From NCBI GenBank assembly GCA_005882895.1, contig VBBD01000020.1, forward strand, positions 1-48,773: a DNA stretch of 48,773 bases. The letters are read 5' to 3'. Position 1 is the stretch's first letter. Each line of letters opens with the position of its first letter. Below, one piece after another: positions 28,543 to 37,571 of the stretch. The stretch comes from Candidatus Bathyarchaeota archaeon. Its GTDB lineage: Archaea > Thermoproteota > Bathyarchaeia > 40CM-2-53-6. Under the pieces are notes generated by a model that saw nothing but the letters and a program-made list of their open reading frames with translations, made no database searches and was not told the DNA's origin. Position numbers and translations under genes: made by a program.

Positions 28543-29790
28543 TTGTCGCAACAGGGATTGGATCTAATCTTCGAAAGAGTACTGTCAGGCGGAGAAGTCT
28601 TTCGCGACAGAAACCTCCTTAGGCATGACTACATGCCTGCGACCCTTCCGCACCGGGGGGAGCAGATCCGGCGCCTTGGATCCGTGCTCGCTCCCGCCCT
28701 AACAAAAGACCGAGTATCGAATCTCTTCGCTTATGGCAAGACTGGAACAGGCAAGACAATCGTGACCAAATTTGTCCTCGATCGTCTACAGCGAAAGGCT
28801 CGGGAACACGGACGAGCTCTCGATACGAGCTACGTCAACTGCCGTCTCGCAGGAACAAACTATAGAGTCATTGCCGACCTCTGCCGATCCCTCGGTCGAG
28901 AAGTCCCATTTACGGGACTCGCGGTAGGCGAGCTCCTGGACCGGTTCCGAAGCGCCCTCCAATCCCGCGGCTCGGCGTTCCTCGTCGTCCTAGACGAGAT
29001 AGACGCGCTGGTGAAGAGGAGCGAAGACGACAGCCTACTCTACGAGCTAACCAGGATAAACGAGAAATTGACAGACGGCTGGATTGGGCTCATAGGAATT
29101 TCCAACGACCTTCACTTCAAAGACTTCCTGGACCCGAGAGTCCTCAGCTCGCTCGGAGAGGAAGAGGTCGTGTTCAAACCCTACACCTCAGACGAACTAT
29201 ATGACATTCTAAAGGAGCGAGCAGAGTTCGCCTTTCGCTCCGGAGTTCTTGATGAAGGCGCTCTCCGCCTCTGTGCTGCATTAGCCGCGGGAGAACACGG
29301 TGATGCGCGACGCGCTCTTGACCTCCTTAGAGTGGCCGCTGAGATTGCCGAAAGATCACGCGAGCTAAAGGTCGAAGAAAATCACGTCCGAGAGGCACAA
29401 CAGAAGGTCGAACATGACCGGGTCACAGAGGCCCTGTCATCGCTCCCCCTCCACTCCCGAATCCTCCTCATCTCCGTCATGCAGCTTGAGAATACCCGGA
29501 GAGAGAGCTCCGTAACAGGCGACGTGTACGAGGTGTATAGAGAGCTGTGCGCTGCAGGCTCGGTTGAACCTCTCACTCAGAGGAGAGTCAGCGGGTTGCT
29601 CAACGAGCTGGACATCATGGGCGTTCTAAACGCGCGCGTAGTAAGCTTCGGCAGGTACGGTCGTACAAAGAAGATCCGGCTCGGCGTAGAAGCTCGATCA
29701 GTGACCGCTTCGTTCAGCGGGGACGAGATGGTTCGAGGGCTGCTTAGCTATGCTCCACGGAGCGTCCTCAGACATCAAACCAGTCTCTAG
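28543..29790 (+). CDS. Orc1/Cdc6 replication initiator
   Basis: NLFAYGKTGTGKTIVTKFVLDRL, LVVLDEIDAL, C-terminal winged helix. Confidence 0.95.
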   Translation: MSQQGLDLIFERVLSGGEVFRDRNLLRHDYMPATLPHRGEQIRRLGSVLAPALTKDRVSNLFAYGKTGTGKTIVTKFVLDRLQRKAREHGRALDTSYVNCRLAGTNYRVIADLCRSLGREVPFTGLAVGELLDRFRSALQSRGSAFLVVLDEIDALVKRSEDDSLLYELTRINEKLTDGWIGLIGISNDLHFKDFLDPRVLSSLGEEEVVFKPYTSDELYDILKERAEFAFRSGVLDEGALRLCAALAAGEHGDARRALDLLRVAAEIAERSRELKVEENHVREAQQKVEHDRVTEALSSLPLHSRILLISVMQLENTRRESSVTGDVYEVYRELCAAGSVEPLTQRRVSGLLNELDIMGVLNARVVSFGRYGRTKKIRLGVEARSVTASFSGDEMVRGLLSYAPRSVLRHQTSL

Positions 29791-30346
29791 ATGTATCGGG
29801 ATAGATGATGGGCCGTTTCCGCCGAAAACGGATGATACGGTCAGGCATGCTCCTCTCCTAGCTGTCTGGCTGAAAGGGCCTCATCTACATCAGCTCAGAA
29901 CTGAACGGATCACCGTTGACGGATTGGACGCAACCAGAAAGACCGAGCTCCTCATCAAAGGATCCGTGCACGTTCCAGTCTTGTTATCAGGCGTGACTTT
30001 TGGAGGGTTCAATCTCATCGACCCTTGGAAGATCCAGAAATTGTGCAAAGCACCAGTAATAGTGGTTGTTGGGTCCCGACCGGATAACAGGGCTGTGAAG
30101 CGTGCCCTGTCCAGACACTTTTCCGATTGGAAGAAGAGATGGGATCTGATCAGGTCACTCGGCCCCTTACACAAAGTCCGGACGATGGCTGGTGAAGGCC
30201 CGGTGTTCTTTGAACGGTTCGGATGTTCCACTCGACAGGCGGGGGTGATCCTGAAGACTTCGGCGTTCGTCTCGCGGATGCCTGAACCATTGCGTGTTGC
30301 GGGAATCCTTGCTAGAGGCCTGTTCTCTTCGGAACCTCCTAGCTAG
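29750..30346 (+). CDS. DUF99 family protein
   Basis: CIGIDDGPF..., VPVLLSGVTFGGFNLIDPWKI; actual start may be downstream of 29750. Confidence 0.8.
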   Translation: MLHGASSDIKPVSRCIGIDDGPFPPKTDDTVRHAPLLAVWLKGPHLHQLRTERITVDGLDATRKTELLIKGSVHVPVLLSGVTFGGFNLIDPWKIQKLCKAPVIVVVGSRPDNRAVKRALSRHFSDWKKRWDLIRSLGPLHKVRTMAGEGPVFFERFGCSTRQAGVILKTSAFVSRMPEPLRVAGILARGLFSSEPPS

Positions 30347-30438
30347 GATTCTAGTTACAGGAGGCTTTAGTCGTCCCGTTGAGGTTGCTGTGGACAGTCG
30401 ACGGAAGAGTTCATGGATTTTGTATTGGTGAGTTTGGC

Positions 30439-30624
30439 ATGACTGGAAAAAAGGCCAACAGAGAAAACCAGCTGAACGATTACTTCCGCAGACGGTGCTG
30501 CAATTACGAGAACTTCGCCTGTGACCGGGTCTGGGAGTGCGCGATGTGTGCACGCCAATCAGTGAAGATTGAGCCGATAATGGATGACGTTGAATCGACT
30601 ACTGTGACTACTCGAAGGAGGTGA
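30439..30624 (+). CDS. Cys-rich small protein (CC..C..CxxC)
   Basis: MTGKKANRENQLNDYFRRRCCNYENFACDRVWECAMCARQ...; internal ATG of the 30379 ORF. Confidence 0.5.
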   Translation: MTGKKANRENQLNDYFRRRCCNYENFACDRVWECAMCARQSVKIEPIMDDVESTTVTTRRR

Positions 30625-30629
30625 GTTAA

Positions 30630-30851
30630 ATGGAGACTTTGAGAGAGGAAGAGGTTCTTCGCCTTGAAGAGGCACTTCTGAAGAAGATGGAAGAGAGGCT
30701 CACCCCTCTGATGGAGCAGGCCGCACGGGACGCCGCGCGAATGGCAATGCAAAGACTGCGGTTGGATATGATGGCTCATATCAGTAGGCACGAGGAGACT
30801 ATACAACGGCTCGCCAAAGCGGCACTGGCTGCTAGCCATATTCCAAGATAG
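30630..30851 (+). CDS. small coiled-coil protein
   Basis: ATG preceded by strong SD aaggaggtga; heptad-rich sequence. Confidence 0.6.
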   Translation: METLREEEVLRLEEALLKKMEERLTPLMEQAARDAARMAMQRLRLDMMAHISRHEETIQRLAKAALAASHIPR

Positions 30852-30956
30852 CTACATGCTTCCTATCCCTCATAGCGGGTGAAGGCTATGCCGGTCTAGT
30901 CGTTGCGACGCAAGCTTGAGCGGTCTTGGGCAGCGGTAAGAGAAGTTTAGCTGCTT

Positions 30957-32063
30957 CTATGCATTCTTGCACGTAGGGCAGAGTGGAATCTTGTTGACGA
31001 TTCCTTTTGTCACGACGCAGTCTGTGCAAAGGTGCTTGTGGCAGGAACTGCATGTTCTCTCGTGTTCAGTACAAACGGTCCCTCCACAGGCCTCACAAAT
31101 CGCTCTGGACTTGTGATCGCAAAGCGAGCATTTCTGAGTATCGTCCCAGATCATTTTTCCGGTAGCCGCTTGGAGGATCTTCCGATAGGACTTGCCGGCG
31201 GCAAGCATCTCCACAGTCACTATGGGAACGTGGAGCAGTTGAACTCCCATCACCGTTGACTCATTTCTACCGCCTAGAACCTCTTTGGTCTTAGCTCGGA
31301 TCATATCCTCGGTGACCCCTGCCGGTGCGACGGTGACTGTGTTCTTCATCTCAAGTTCCGGAGGCAGCTTCGGCATGGACCCCGTTGATGGTTCGATCTC
31401 AAGGCAATCGACAAAGAACCCTGTCGACGGGAGGTCTTCCAAGTGGCCTTCGAAGAGAGCGGCGTCGCATACTCGTCCGTCCACTCCGTCAAACACGAGA
31501 ACTCCCTGAGCAAGTTTTTTCCGGCCATCGTCGATCTGGAAATTGGCAAAGAAATACGGTCGAAACTCAAGCTTGGGCATAGAGGACAATTTGAGGAAAG
31601 CACCATTGACCAGGCCATGAGCCAAGATACGAGATGACGCGGCCCGAGCGACTGGCAGTGTGCCAGGAACCCTATGTCTCTCTGGTGCCTTGATATTTTC
31701 AACCCTCTCCTTTAGCTTGGCTAGGTCCCAGAGTTCGACGCCGAGTTTGCGAGCCATGAATTCAGCATTGCCTCCAAACCCCTTGGGAGAGACGTAGATT
31801 CCGCTTTGAATACCTAGACTCTTCAAACGGGCAGCGAACTTCTCGACTTCTCGACCTTCAACTTGGCTAGTTCCTTCCCAGCACTCGAACGCGACTTTCT
31901 GCACTTTCTTGCCTTTTTTTCTGGAAGCGAGAATGTCTACAAAATAGGTTGGCGAATCTCCAGTTTGCGCGTTCTTTTCCACCTCGAAACCTTCAACCCG
32001 GCAAACGTCGCAGACCATGTCCACTACGAAGTTGCCTGAGTCTGTTCTTGCATCTGTGGTCAT
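30957..32063 (-). CDS. Mrr-like restriction-endonuclease-fold protein with C-terminal zinc fingers
   Basis: N-terminal VVDMVCDVCRVEGFEVEKN...VDILASRKKGKKVQKVAFECW; C-terminal CSLCDHKSRAICEACGGTVCTEHERTCSSCHKHLCTDC...CPTC. Confidence 0.65.
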   Translation of the reverse strand: MTTDARTDSGNFVVDMVCDVCRVEGFEVEKNAQTGDSPTYFVDILASRKKGKKVQKVAFECWEGTSQVEGREVEKFAARLKSLGIQSGIYVSPKGFGGNAEFMARKLGVELWDLAKLKERVENIKAPERHRVPGTLPVARAASSRILAHGLVNGAFLKLSSMPKLEFRPYFFANFQIDDGRKKLAQGVLVFDGVDGRVCDAALFEGHLEDLPSTGFFVDCLEIEPSTGSMPKLPPELEMKNTVTVAPAGVTEDMIRAKTKEVLGGRNESTVMGVQLLHVPIVTVEMLAAGKSYRKILQAATGKMIWDDTQKCSLCDHKSRAICEACGGTVCTEHERTCSSCHKHLCTDCVVTKGIVNKIPLCPTCKNA

Positions 32064-32164
32064 GTGGGACCCGCCATATTCGATTCGAAGGGGTCAAAAT
32101 TGTGGAATAAGTGTGGTGTTACCTAGCACTGTCGTTGAGCGTGGGTGAGCAAGACTCAATAGCT

Positions 32165-32186
32165 ATGGATACAAAACCGTATCCAT
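32165..32186. promoter_or_regulatory. inverted repeat overlapping the start codon of the 32185 CDS
   Basis: ATGGATAC-AAAACC-GTATCCAT. Confidence 0.6.
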
Positions 32187-32676
32187 GGAGAATTTGGACA
32201 CCCTGAAGGGTTGGCACGAAGGGACCCGCTCGGTCATTGACGAAACTCTTCGCGATCGAATACTCTCTGCACTCTTGCAACGCAGCAATCTCACGAAGAT
32301 ACAGTTCGAAACGCTCCTTGTAGACCAGTTCGGTCACGATATAGCGAATAAACGCTTAACGAGGAGTGATATGGCTCAGTTGAGGCGAGGTCAGAAGGGA
32401 ATAAGTCGTGGGTCCTTCAATAGAACCCTAAGACAAGCGCGGGAAAACGTTGTAGAGGCGATTCACACAGTTCTGCTTCTCGGTTATTGTGGGCTGACGG
32501 AGTCTCCGAGCATCGCCCCATTCTTAGAGGCCTCCGAGCGCCTCAAAGGTCAAACCTCCCAGATTCGGGATGCTGCGCAAAACGAGCCCGAAGCCTATCT
32601 AAGAACAGTGGATTCGATAATCGACGATCTTGATCAGGCTTTCAGAGCAATGTTTGGAAGAAATCGTGATACGTGA
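32185..32676 (+). CDS. hypothetical protein, possible DNA-binding
   Basis: Coherent 163-aa helical ORF; regulator role is inferred from the surrounding palindromes. Confidence 0.6.
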   Translation: MENLDTLKGWHEGTRSVIDETLRDRILSALLQRSNLTKIQFETLLVDQFGHDIANKRLTRSDMAQLRRGQKGISRGSFNRTLRQARENVVEAIHTVLLLGYCGLTESPSIAPFLEASERLKGQTSQIRDAAQNEPEAYLRTVDSIIDDLDQAFRAMFGRNRDT

Positions 32677-32926
32677 CGTCACGCAAGTGATTGTTGCATC
32701 ACACGCATCACGCTCATAACGGACACGTACGCAGCTGGAGGTCACTTGTTGGTTCGAGCGTGAATGTCATTAGTCTTGTCATCTGCTTGACGTCATGATG
32801 CAACAGGTAAGTCACACCTCCATCACTTGTGACGGGTTACCGCTGAATTCGAGTCACAAATAGTTAGTGTTAAATGCATTCGTAGCTCTTACCGTGACGT
32901 CACAACTTCGATGGGCGTGATGTCAC
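32673..32926. promoter_or_regulatory. cluster of GTGACGTCAC-type palindromes
   Basis: gtgacgtcac 32673-32682, tgacgtca 32788-32795, gtgacgtcac 32894-32903, gtgatgtcac 32917-32926, plus several half sites. Confidence 0.6.
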
Positions 32927-32930
32927 AGAA

Positions 32931-33473
32931 ATGTTTGGGAGGGGAAAACGGCTAGGCGAAAACGGGGCCATGTTTTCCTTCGAGAATAAAGATATTGCGA
33001 GGCTGTTCTTCGACGCATTCTCAAGTAGGCTCGGCTCTTTTGAAGTGAGTTTGAGGGACTTATCTGTTGAAGTTGAGAGCCTCAAGATTTCCGGCGATCA
33101 ATCCAAGCTGTCCGACTTGGTATTGCTTGAGCGTCTACAAAAAACAGAGAAGCTTCTGGGTGAGTCGTTGAGCTGGATTAGGCAGGTCGCTGATGCAATT
33201 CTCCGCGTTCCGGCAGCGACCTCAGCGACGAAAAGAGTGGTCGAGGAGGTGTCTGAACCTGTAACAGCCAACTTGCAATCGACTGTGGGACAATTTCTTG
33301 TAAGGAATGACCCTTCGGTCGTGCAGCCGGGCTCATTAAATTCGATAACGACTCCCACTGAGCTTCAGGTTCTTACCCTTCTGGCAGACCGGGGGAGAGT
33401 CTCACAAAGCCTGAAGAGAAGGACCGCGAGCCAGAGACAGTTTCTGCTCCTCAATCTTGACCCGATATACTAA
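32931..33473 (+). CDS. hypothetical protein with a C-terminal winged-HTH start that appears cut short
   Basis: C-terminus TPTELQVLTLLADRGRVS resembles the start of a wHTH, then a low-complexity tail overlapping the convergent gene. Confidence 0.5.
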   Translation: MFGRGKRLGENGAMFSFENKDIARLFFDAFSSRLGSFEVSLRDLSVEVESLKISGDQSKLSDLVLLERLQKTEKLLGESLSWIRQVADAILRVPAATSATKRVVEEVSEPVTANLQSTVGQFLVRNDPSVVQPGSLNSITTPTELQVLTLLADRGRVSQSLKRRTASQRQFLLLNLDPIY

Positions 33474-33833
33474 GCCGAGCTTTTCCTGCTCTCTCTCGAG
33501 GACTCCTCGATCCGCTAGTCTCGTTAGATACGTGGATACTGTGCTCAAAGGTATCTTTTCTCGAAAGGTGGTCTCAAATGCCTTCCTCGCTTCACCTGAG
33601 GTAAAGCTTCTACCTTTCAGCTGGGATATGATTGTGCTTGCCAACTTGTCGAATTTTTTGGGGGAGAGCCCAAGAGCGGTAGGCGACGTTTGAGGCGTTC
33701 CTGCCATCAACTCAACGAGGTCCAGTATCTTGGCCACCTTTTCTTTTGTCACGGGACCGTCGATGGCGATGGAATGTCGGACCCCTTCCGAATCGTAGAA
33801 TTCTACCTTCAATCGTCGTGGTCTCATCTTCAT
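33402..33833 (-). CDS. winged-helix DNA-binding protein
   Basis: FTSGEARKAFETTFREKIPLSTVSTYLTRLADRGVLEREQEKLGLVYRV. Confidence 0.65.
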   Translation of the reverse strand: MKMRPRRLKVEFYDSEGVRHSIAIDGPVTKEKVAKILDLVELMAGTPQTSPTALGLSPKKFDKLASTIISQLKGRSFTSGEARKAFETTFREKIPLSTVSTYLTRLADRGVLEREQEKLGLVYRVKIEEQKLSLARGPSLQAL

Positions 33834-33949
33834 TCCTCGGAAAAAACACTGGGCTTCACAGTTCGCAGTTCACAGGTAGAAAAGGCTCACGCGTCATTGC
33901 TCGCGCAAGGCGTGAGTGTACAACACGACTACTCCTGACAGGTTCCATA

Positions 33950-33973
33950 GGTTCCAGTGGAAACGAAGGGGTC
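33950..33973 (+). promoter_or_regulatory. ORB element, near consensus
   Basis: gGTTCCAGTGGAAACGAAGGGGTC. Confidence 0.7.
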
Positions 33974-34088
33974 TCTGAACGATTTCACAGGTAGTGAAGC
34001 CATTCCAGAGCCAAAATTGGGAAACAACTCAAAGGATGACGCCGCGTTTGAGGCGAGAACGGTAATTCTACAGGTTGTGAACATGGGC

Positions 34089-36893
34089 TCAAGGATTTGC
34101 CGGGCTCGGGGTATCAGCAGGTTTGTCAGGTCCCGCGGGCACAGGTTGGGAAGGTGGCGCGATTTGAGGTCCCGCGGGGGTATTGACCCAGGGTTCAGGA
34201 TTCTTTTTTCGATGTCTGCCGACAAGCTTCAGGGTTTCAATGACGGGTGTGAGTAGAAGGGGGAGTAAGAGGAGATAGGAATAAGGTTGGAGGTCGGTAA
34301 AGGTCCGCGTAAACTGCGTCCAGGGTCCGCTTGATGACGATATCAGCGGCTTGTCTGTGGTGACTGTGTATCGTATCTTTGTCCCATTTGGCGCTTGCCA
34401 GACAAAATCTGCAGTCGCTGATGACAGAACATAGATGCCGCTGCTTTGCGTTGTTGCCGTGTAGCTGAGAAATTGGGTTTGGCCTGGAGGGAAACTAGCG
34501 AACTGGCCGGTTTGTACGCCGCTAGGCGATATCTGGAGGGTCTTCTGATAAGCGGATGGTGCCTGGTTGTCTGTGACGTTGAGGTTGGTGACGGTGACGT
34601 TGTCGAAGTTCTGAATCATGACAATGATATTGTGGCTGGTTCCGAGGGATCCGCTCGAGGGGGTCACGGTTTTCTGTAAGGTTATGTTTGGGGCGAAGGG
34701 ATAGGTGAAGTTCGCCGAGAAGTCTGCTCTCGGTGTAACGGTGGCATTGTAAATGTATGTTAAAGTGAAGTTGTTGTAGATTGGATTGGAGGGCGGTATC
34801 TGGCCGAGCGAGCTGTAGAGCACTGTTCCGCGTTGAAAGGAGATGGAGACGATGGATGCGTTTGAGTTAGTATCTCCCACGATTCCAGTTTGGAATCCAA
34901 AGAGTGTTTTCAGGCTGAGATAGTGTTGTCCGGCCTTGTAGAATTCTCGTGGAAACTGGGCGTTGAGGAGGAAGCTGAAGGCTTGTGTTGGTGTTTTGTT
35001 TAGTGGGGGTGGGAGGCTTATTGTTGCGAGGCCTATTGCAGCGAAGTAGTGTATGTTTTGGAGGGTGGCTGGTTTGATGAGGGTGGAGAAGCTTGAGCTG
35101 GGTAGCAGGCCGAGGACTCTTGTGAGTGCGTCGTTGTTTGTGAGTTCGGGGTTTGGCGCGTAGATTGTGATTGTCCCGGGCCCATAGGGAAGGGCGAAGG
35201 CTTTGGTGAAGATGACGCCGAGGGCTTGGGAGAATTGTGACGCGACATTGTCTGACTCTCCGCGAGTCGTGGCTGGGTCTCCTGTGTAGAATGTGATGAG
35301 GGCTGGTTGTGAGAATAGTCCGAGGATGAAGCTTGGAATGCCGAGACTCGAGCTGGCGCCGAGGGGTTGTGAGTAGTTGTTGTCGATGACGAAGATTGAG
35401 AGGTTGTTTCCGGCGTAGTTGTCGTCGAGAACGAGTCCTCTGCTTGAGAGGTCGAGGTTTGTCATTCGTAGGCTGGCGTTGGGGGCTCCGAGCATGTCTA
35501 ATCCGATGGCGAGGTTTTGCTGGTAGGGTCCGCTTGGTAGAGCCTGAGTTATCGGTGACGGGTGACCGGTGTGATAGCTCGGGATGAGTAGGAGGATTGC
35601 GAGTGCGAGTAGGAGGATTCCTTTCTTTGGTATGCTGCCGGTGCTTGTGCTCTGTGGAAATGTGGGTTTCTTTGTCTTGATCATTCCCCAGAAAGTCTTG
35701 AGGACGAACACGTCTCCTTGCCAGAAGAGGGAGGCTGCTCGACCGGATATCGTGGCGACGGCGAAGACGAGGCCAGCGTTTCTGATCATGGTCAGAACAA
35801 TGTCTTGAATGACCATCTGGCTTGTTGGAGATCCGCCTTGTATGAGGATCGGGATGATGTCACCTGCGACGGGTCCGGTGGTGGCGCTTATGATCGAAAA
35901 GCCTGGTGGTGGAGGCGGAAGATTGGAGAGTGCTGAGAGACTGACGTTCTGGTAGATTGCGAGGGCTGCGAGTCCTAGTGCTCCTAGGGTTGAGAGGTAT
36001 ACTGTCATGCCGACTAGGAATCCTCGTCTGATCTTGCCGCCAGCGATTAGGCCGCCGAGGAATCCTGCGAATGTCCAGAGGTAGAGTAGTGGTGGGTAGG
36101 TTAGTGGGTTGGTGAAGACGAGGAATAGCGCCACGATCATCGTGTTGAAGTGGACTCCTAGGACTGGTGAGAGCCAGTCGCTTACTTCTCTGAGGCCTGG
36201 TGATAGCTGGGTGTAGCCTATGTAGAGGACGAGGAGGTATGCTGCGATCCATCCGAGGTAGCGGCCGAGGAATATTCCCTCGCTTGGGTGGGGGAGGAGG
36301 TAGACTGTTTTGGGATCGTCAGGGGTTTGTTTGACCATTACGTTGCCTATTCGGGTGTAGAGGTAGAGGTAGAGGATGCCGGGGAGCATGCCGCCGACTA
36401 TGAATCCTAGGATGGCGGTGGTGAATGTGGAGCTGCGGGCTTTTTGGAACTGTCGTTCTGCGATCTCTTCTCTTATCCGGCTGCCTTTGTTTGAGACGAT
36501 TATTGTTCCTATTGCGAGGACGAGTAGTGCGACTGGTATGGTCTGGTGTGCGAGGAGTCCTGGGACCCATGTGGGGAGGGTGGCTATGATCAGGGTTGTG
36601 AATAGGATTCCGAGGCCGCGTGTGAACGAGCTGGAGATCTGGGCTACCGTGGTGGCTCGACGGATCTGGACTGGCGCGTCTTTCAAGGCCATGTAGGGCA
36701 GAGGCTGGGCCACGCGTCCCTCATCTCGGAAAGACGGTTCTTGGAACGGGCTAAGAAAGGGATTCTGATACCGGGGTTGGCTGTTCGGAGCGCAGGCTGG
36801 GGCTGGTTTAGGGAAGGGCGCGCGGCGCGCGACTTGAGTAGGTCCCGGGGGGCCCCTAAAATTCACAGTTACCGATTTCAAAAGTTGTTTCAA
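34089..36893 (-). CDS. large multi-TM protein with extracellular Ig-like/CARDB-type domain and Pro-rich tail
   Basis: Many TM segments; NLNVTDNQAPSAYQKTLQISPSGVQTGQFASFPPGQTQFLSYT; C-terminal PAGPQIAPPSQPVPAGPDKPADTPSPANP. Confidence 0.75.
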   Translation of the reverse strand: MKQLLKSVTVNFRGPPGPTQVARRAPFPKPAPACAPNSQPRYQNPFLSPFQEPSFRDEGRVAQPLPYMALKDAPVQIRRATTVAQISSSFTRGLGILFTTLIIATLPTWVPGLLAHQTIPVALLVLAIGTIIVSNKGSRIREEIAERQFQKARSSTFTTAILGFIVGGMLPGILYLYLYTRIGNVMVKQTPDDPKTVYLLPHPSEGIFLGRYLGWIAAYLLVLYIGYTQLSPGLREVSDWLSPVLGVHFNTMIVALFLVFTNPLTYPPLLYLWTFAGFLGGLIAGGKIRRGFLVGMTVYLSTLGALGLAALAIYQNVSLSALSNLPPPPPGFSIISATTGPVAGDIIPILIQGGSPTSQMVIQDIVLTMIRNAGLVFAVATISGRAASLFWQGDVFVLKTFWGMIKTKKPTFPQSTSTGSIPKKGILLLALAILLLIPSYHTGHPSPITQALPSGPYQQNLAIGLDMLGAPNASLRMTNLDLSSRGLVLDDNYAGNNLSIFVIDNNYSQPLGASSSLGIPSFILGLFSQPALITFYTGDPATTRGESDNVASQFSQALGVIFTKAFALPYGPGTITIYAPNPELTNNDALTRVLGLLPSSSFSTLIKPATLQNIHYFAAIGLATISLPPPLNKTPTQAFSFLLNAQFPREFYKAGQHYLSLKTLFGFQTGIVGDTNSNASIVSISFQRGTVLYSSLGQIPPSNPIYNNFTLTYIYNATVTPRADFSANFTYPFAPNITLQKTVTPSSGSLGTSHNIIVMIQNFDNVTVTNLNVTDNQAPSAYQKTLQISPSGVQTGQFASFPPGQTQFLSYTATTQSSGIYVLSSATADFVWQAPNGTKIRYTVTTDKPLISSSSGPWTQFTRTFTDLQPYSYLLLLPLLLTPVIETLKLVGRHRKKNPEPWVNTPAGPQIAPPSQPVPAGPDKPADTPSPANP

Positions 36894-37000
36894 AAACCGA
36901 TTCGAGAACCAGGTTTCAATAACCGATTCTCTCTCGGTTTCAAAGACCGGATCCCAATAACCGTTTCCAGAAATTGATTTCGAAAAAGGTGGTTTTTCTA
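36800..37000 (+). repeat. intergenic repeat copy with GC-rich block and tandem accgatt...gtttcaaa units
   Basis: gggcgcgcggcgcgcgacttgagtaggtcccggggggcccc...gttaccgatttcaaaagttgtttcaaaaaccgattcgag...gtttcaataaccg; resembles the minus strand of 22.0-22.15 kb. Confidence 0.65.
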
Positions 37001-37084
37001 ATTGCTTGTTTTCATTACGTTAATCGCAGAATTGATGGCCCTTTCCGACTGATCACTTTCGCAAGGGTCCGCGTGGGCCGCTCA

Positions 37085-37300
37085 TGCCGCGCGGGATGCC
37101 CTAGGGATCCGATTTTTTCTGCGAGGCTGTTTCTGTCTGGGCTGGATTATGGGCTTGTTTCTTGGAGACGGGCTTGTTATCGGCTTGTCCGGCTGTTTCT
37201 GATCCTTGTAGATTTCCCTAGGGATAGGCGTGTGATTTCGTGTTCTGGAAATCGCGGGTTTAGATTCGGGATTGGGGGTGATTATGGGCGAATACTGCCA
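37085..37300 (+). repeat. intergenic repeat copy (same family as 28.2 and 48.0 kb)
   Basis: ttgtccggctgtttctgatc...agattcgggattgggggtgattatgggcgaatac. Confidence 0.6.
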
Positions 37301-37321
37301 CAGAACTGTGGGATTAATCGG
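37298..37321 (+). repeat. left member of an inverted repeat pair
   Basis: CCACAGAACTGTGGGATTAATCGG. Confidence 0.65.
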
Positions 37322-37571
37322 CTAACGGGGCTTGAAACAACCCGTTCGACGTCTGGGCAGGTTGGGCAGTCGTCCCACCCGCATTCTGGAGCCGATTTCC
37401 CAGATATCATGGTTCTATGAGTAGAGTTTGGCCGGCCCCGCAAATAAACTGCGTGGGTTTTCGGCCAGGGACTTGGGTAAAAAGGGTGGCGGGTCGGGTA
37501 ACTGCGAGAAAGGGGATAGTGGGAGTCTGTCACCAAAATGTTTTGTGCGAAAGTGGAACTGTAAGGGCACT

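Noticed and set aside
35860-36252. 130-aa Arg/Pro-rich minus-strand ORF
   Set aside because: Out-of-frame reading of the large multi-TM gene.
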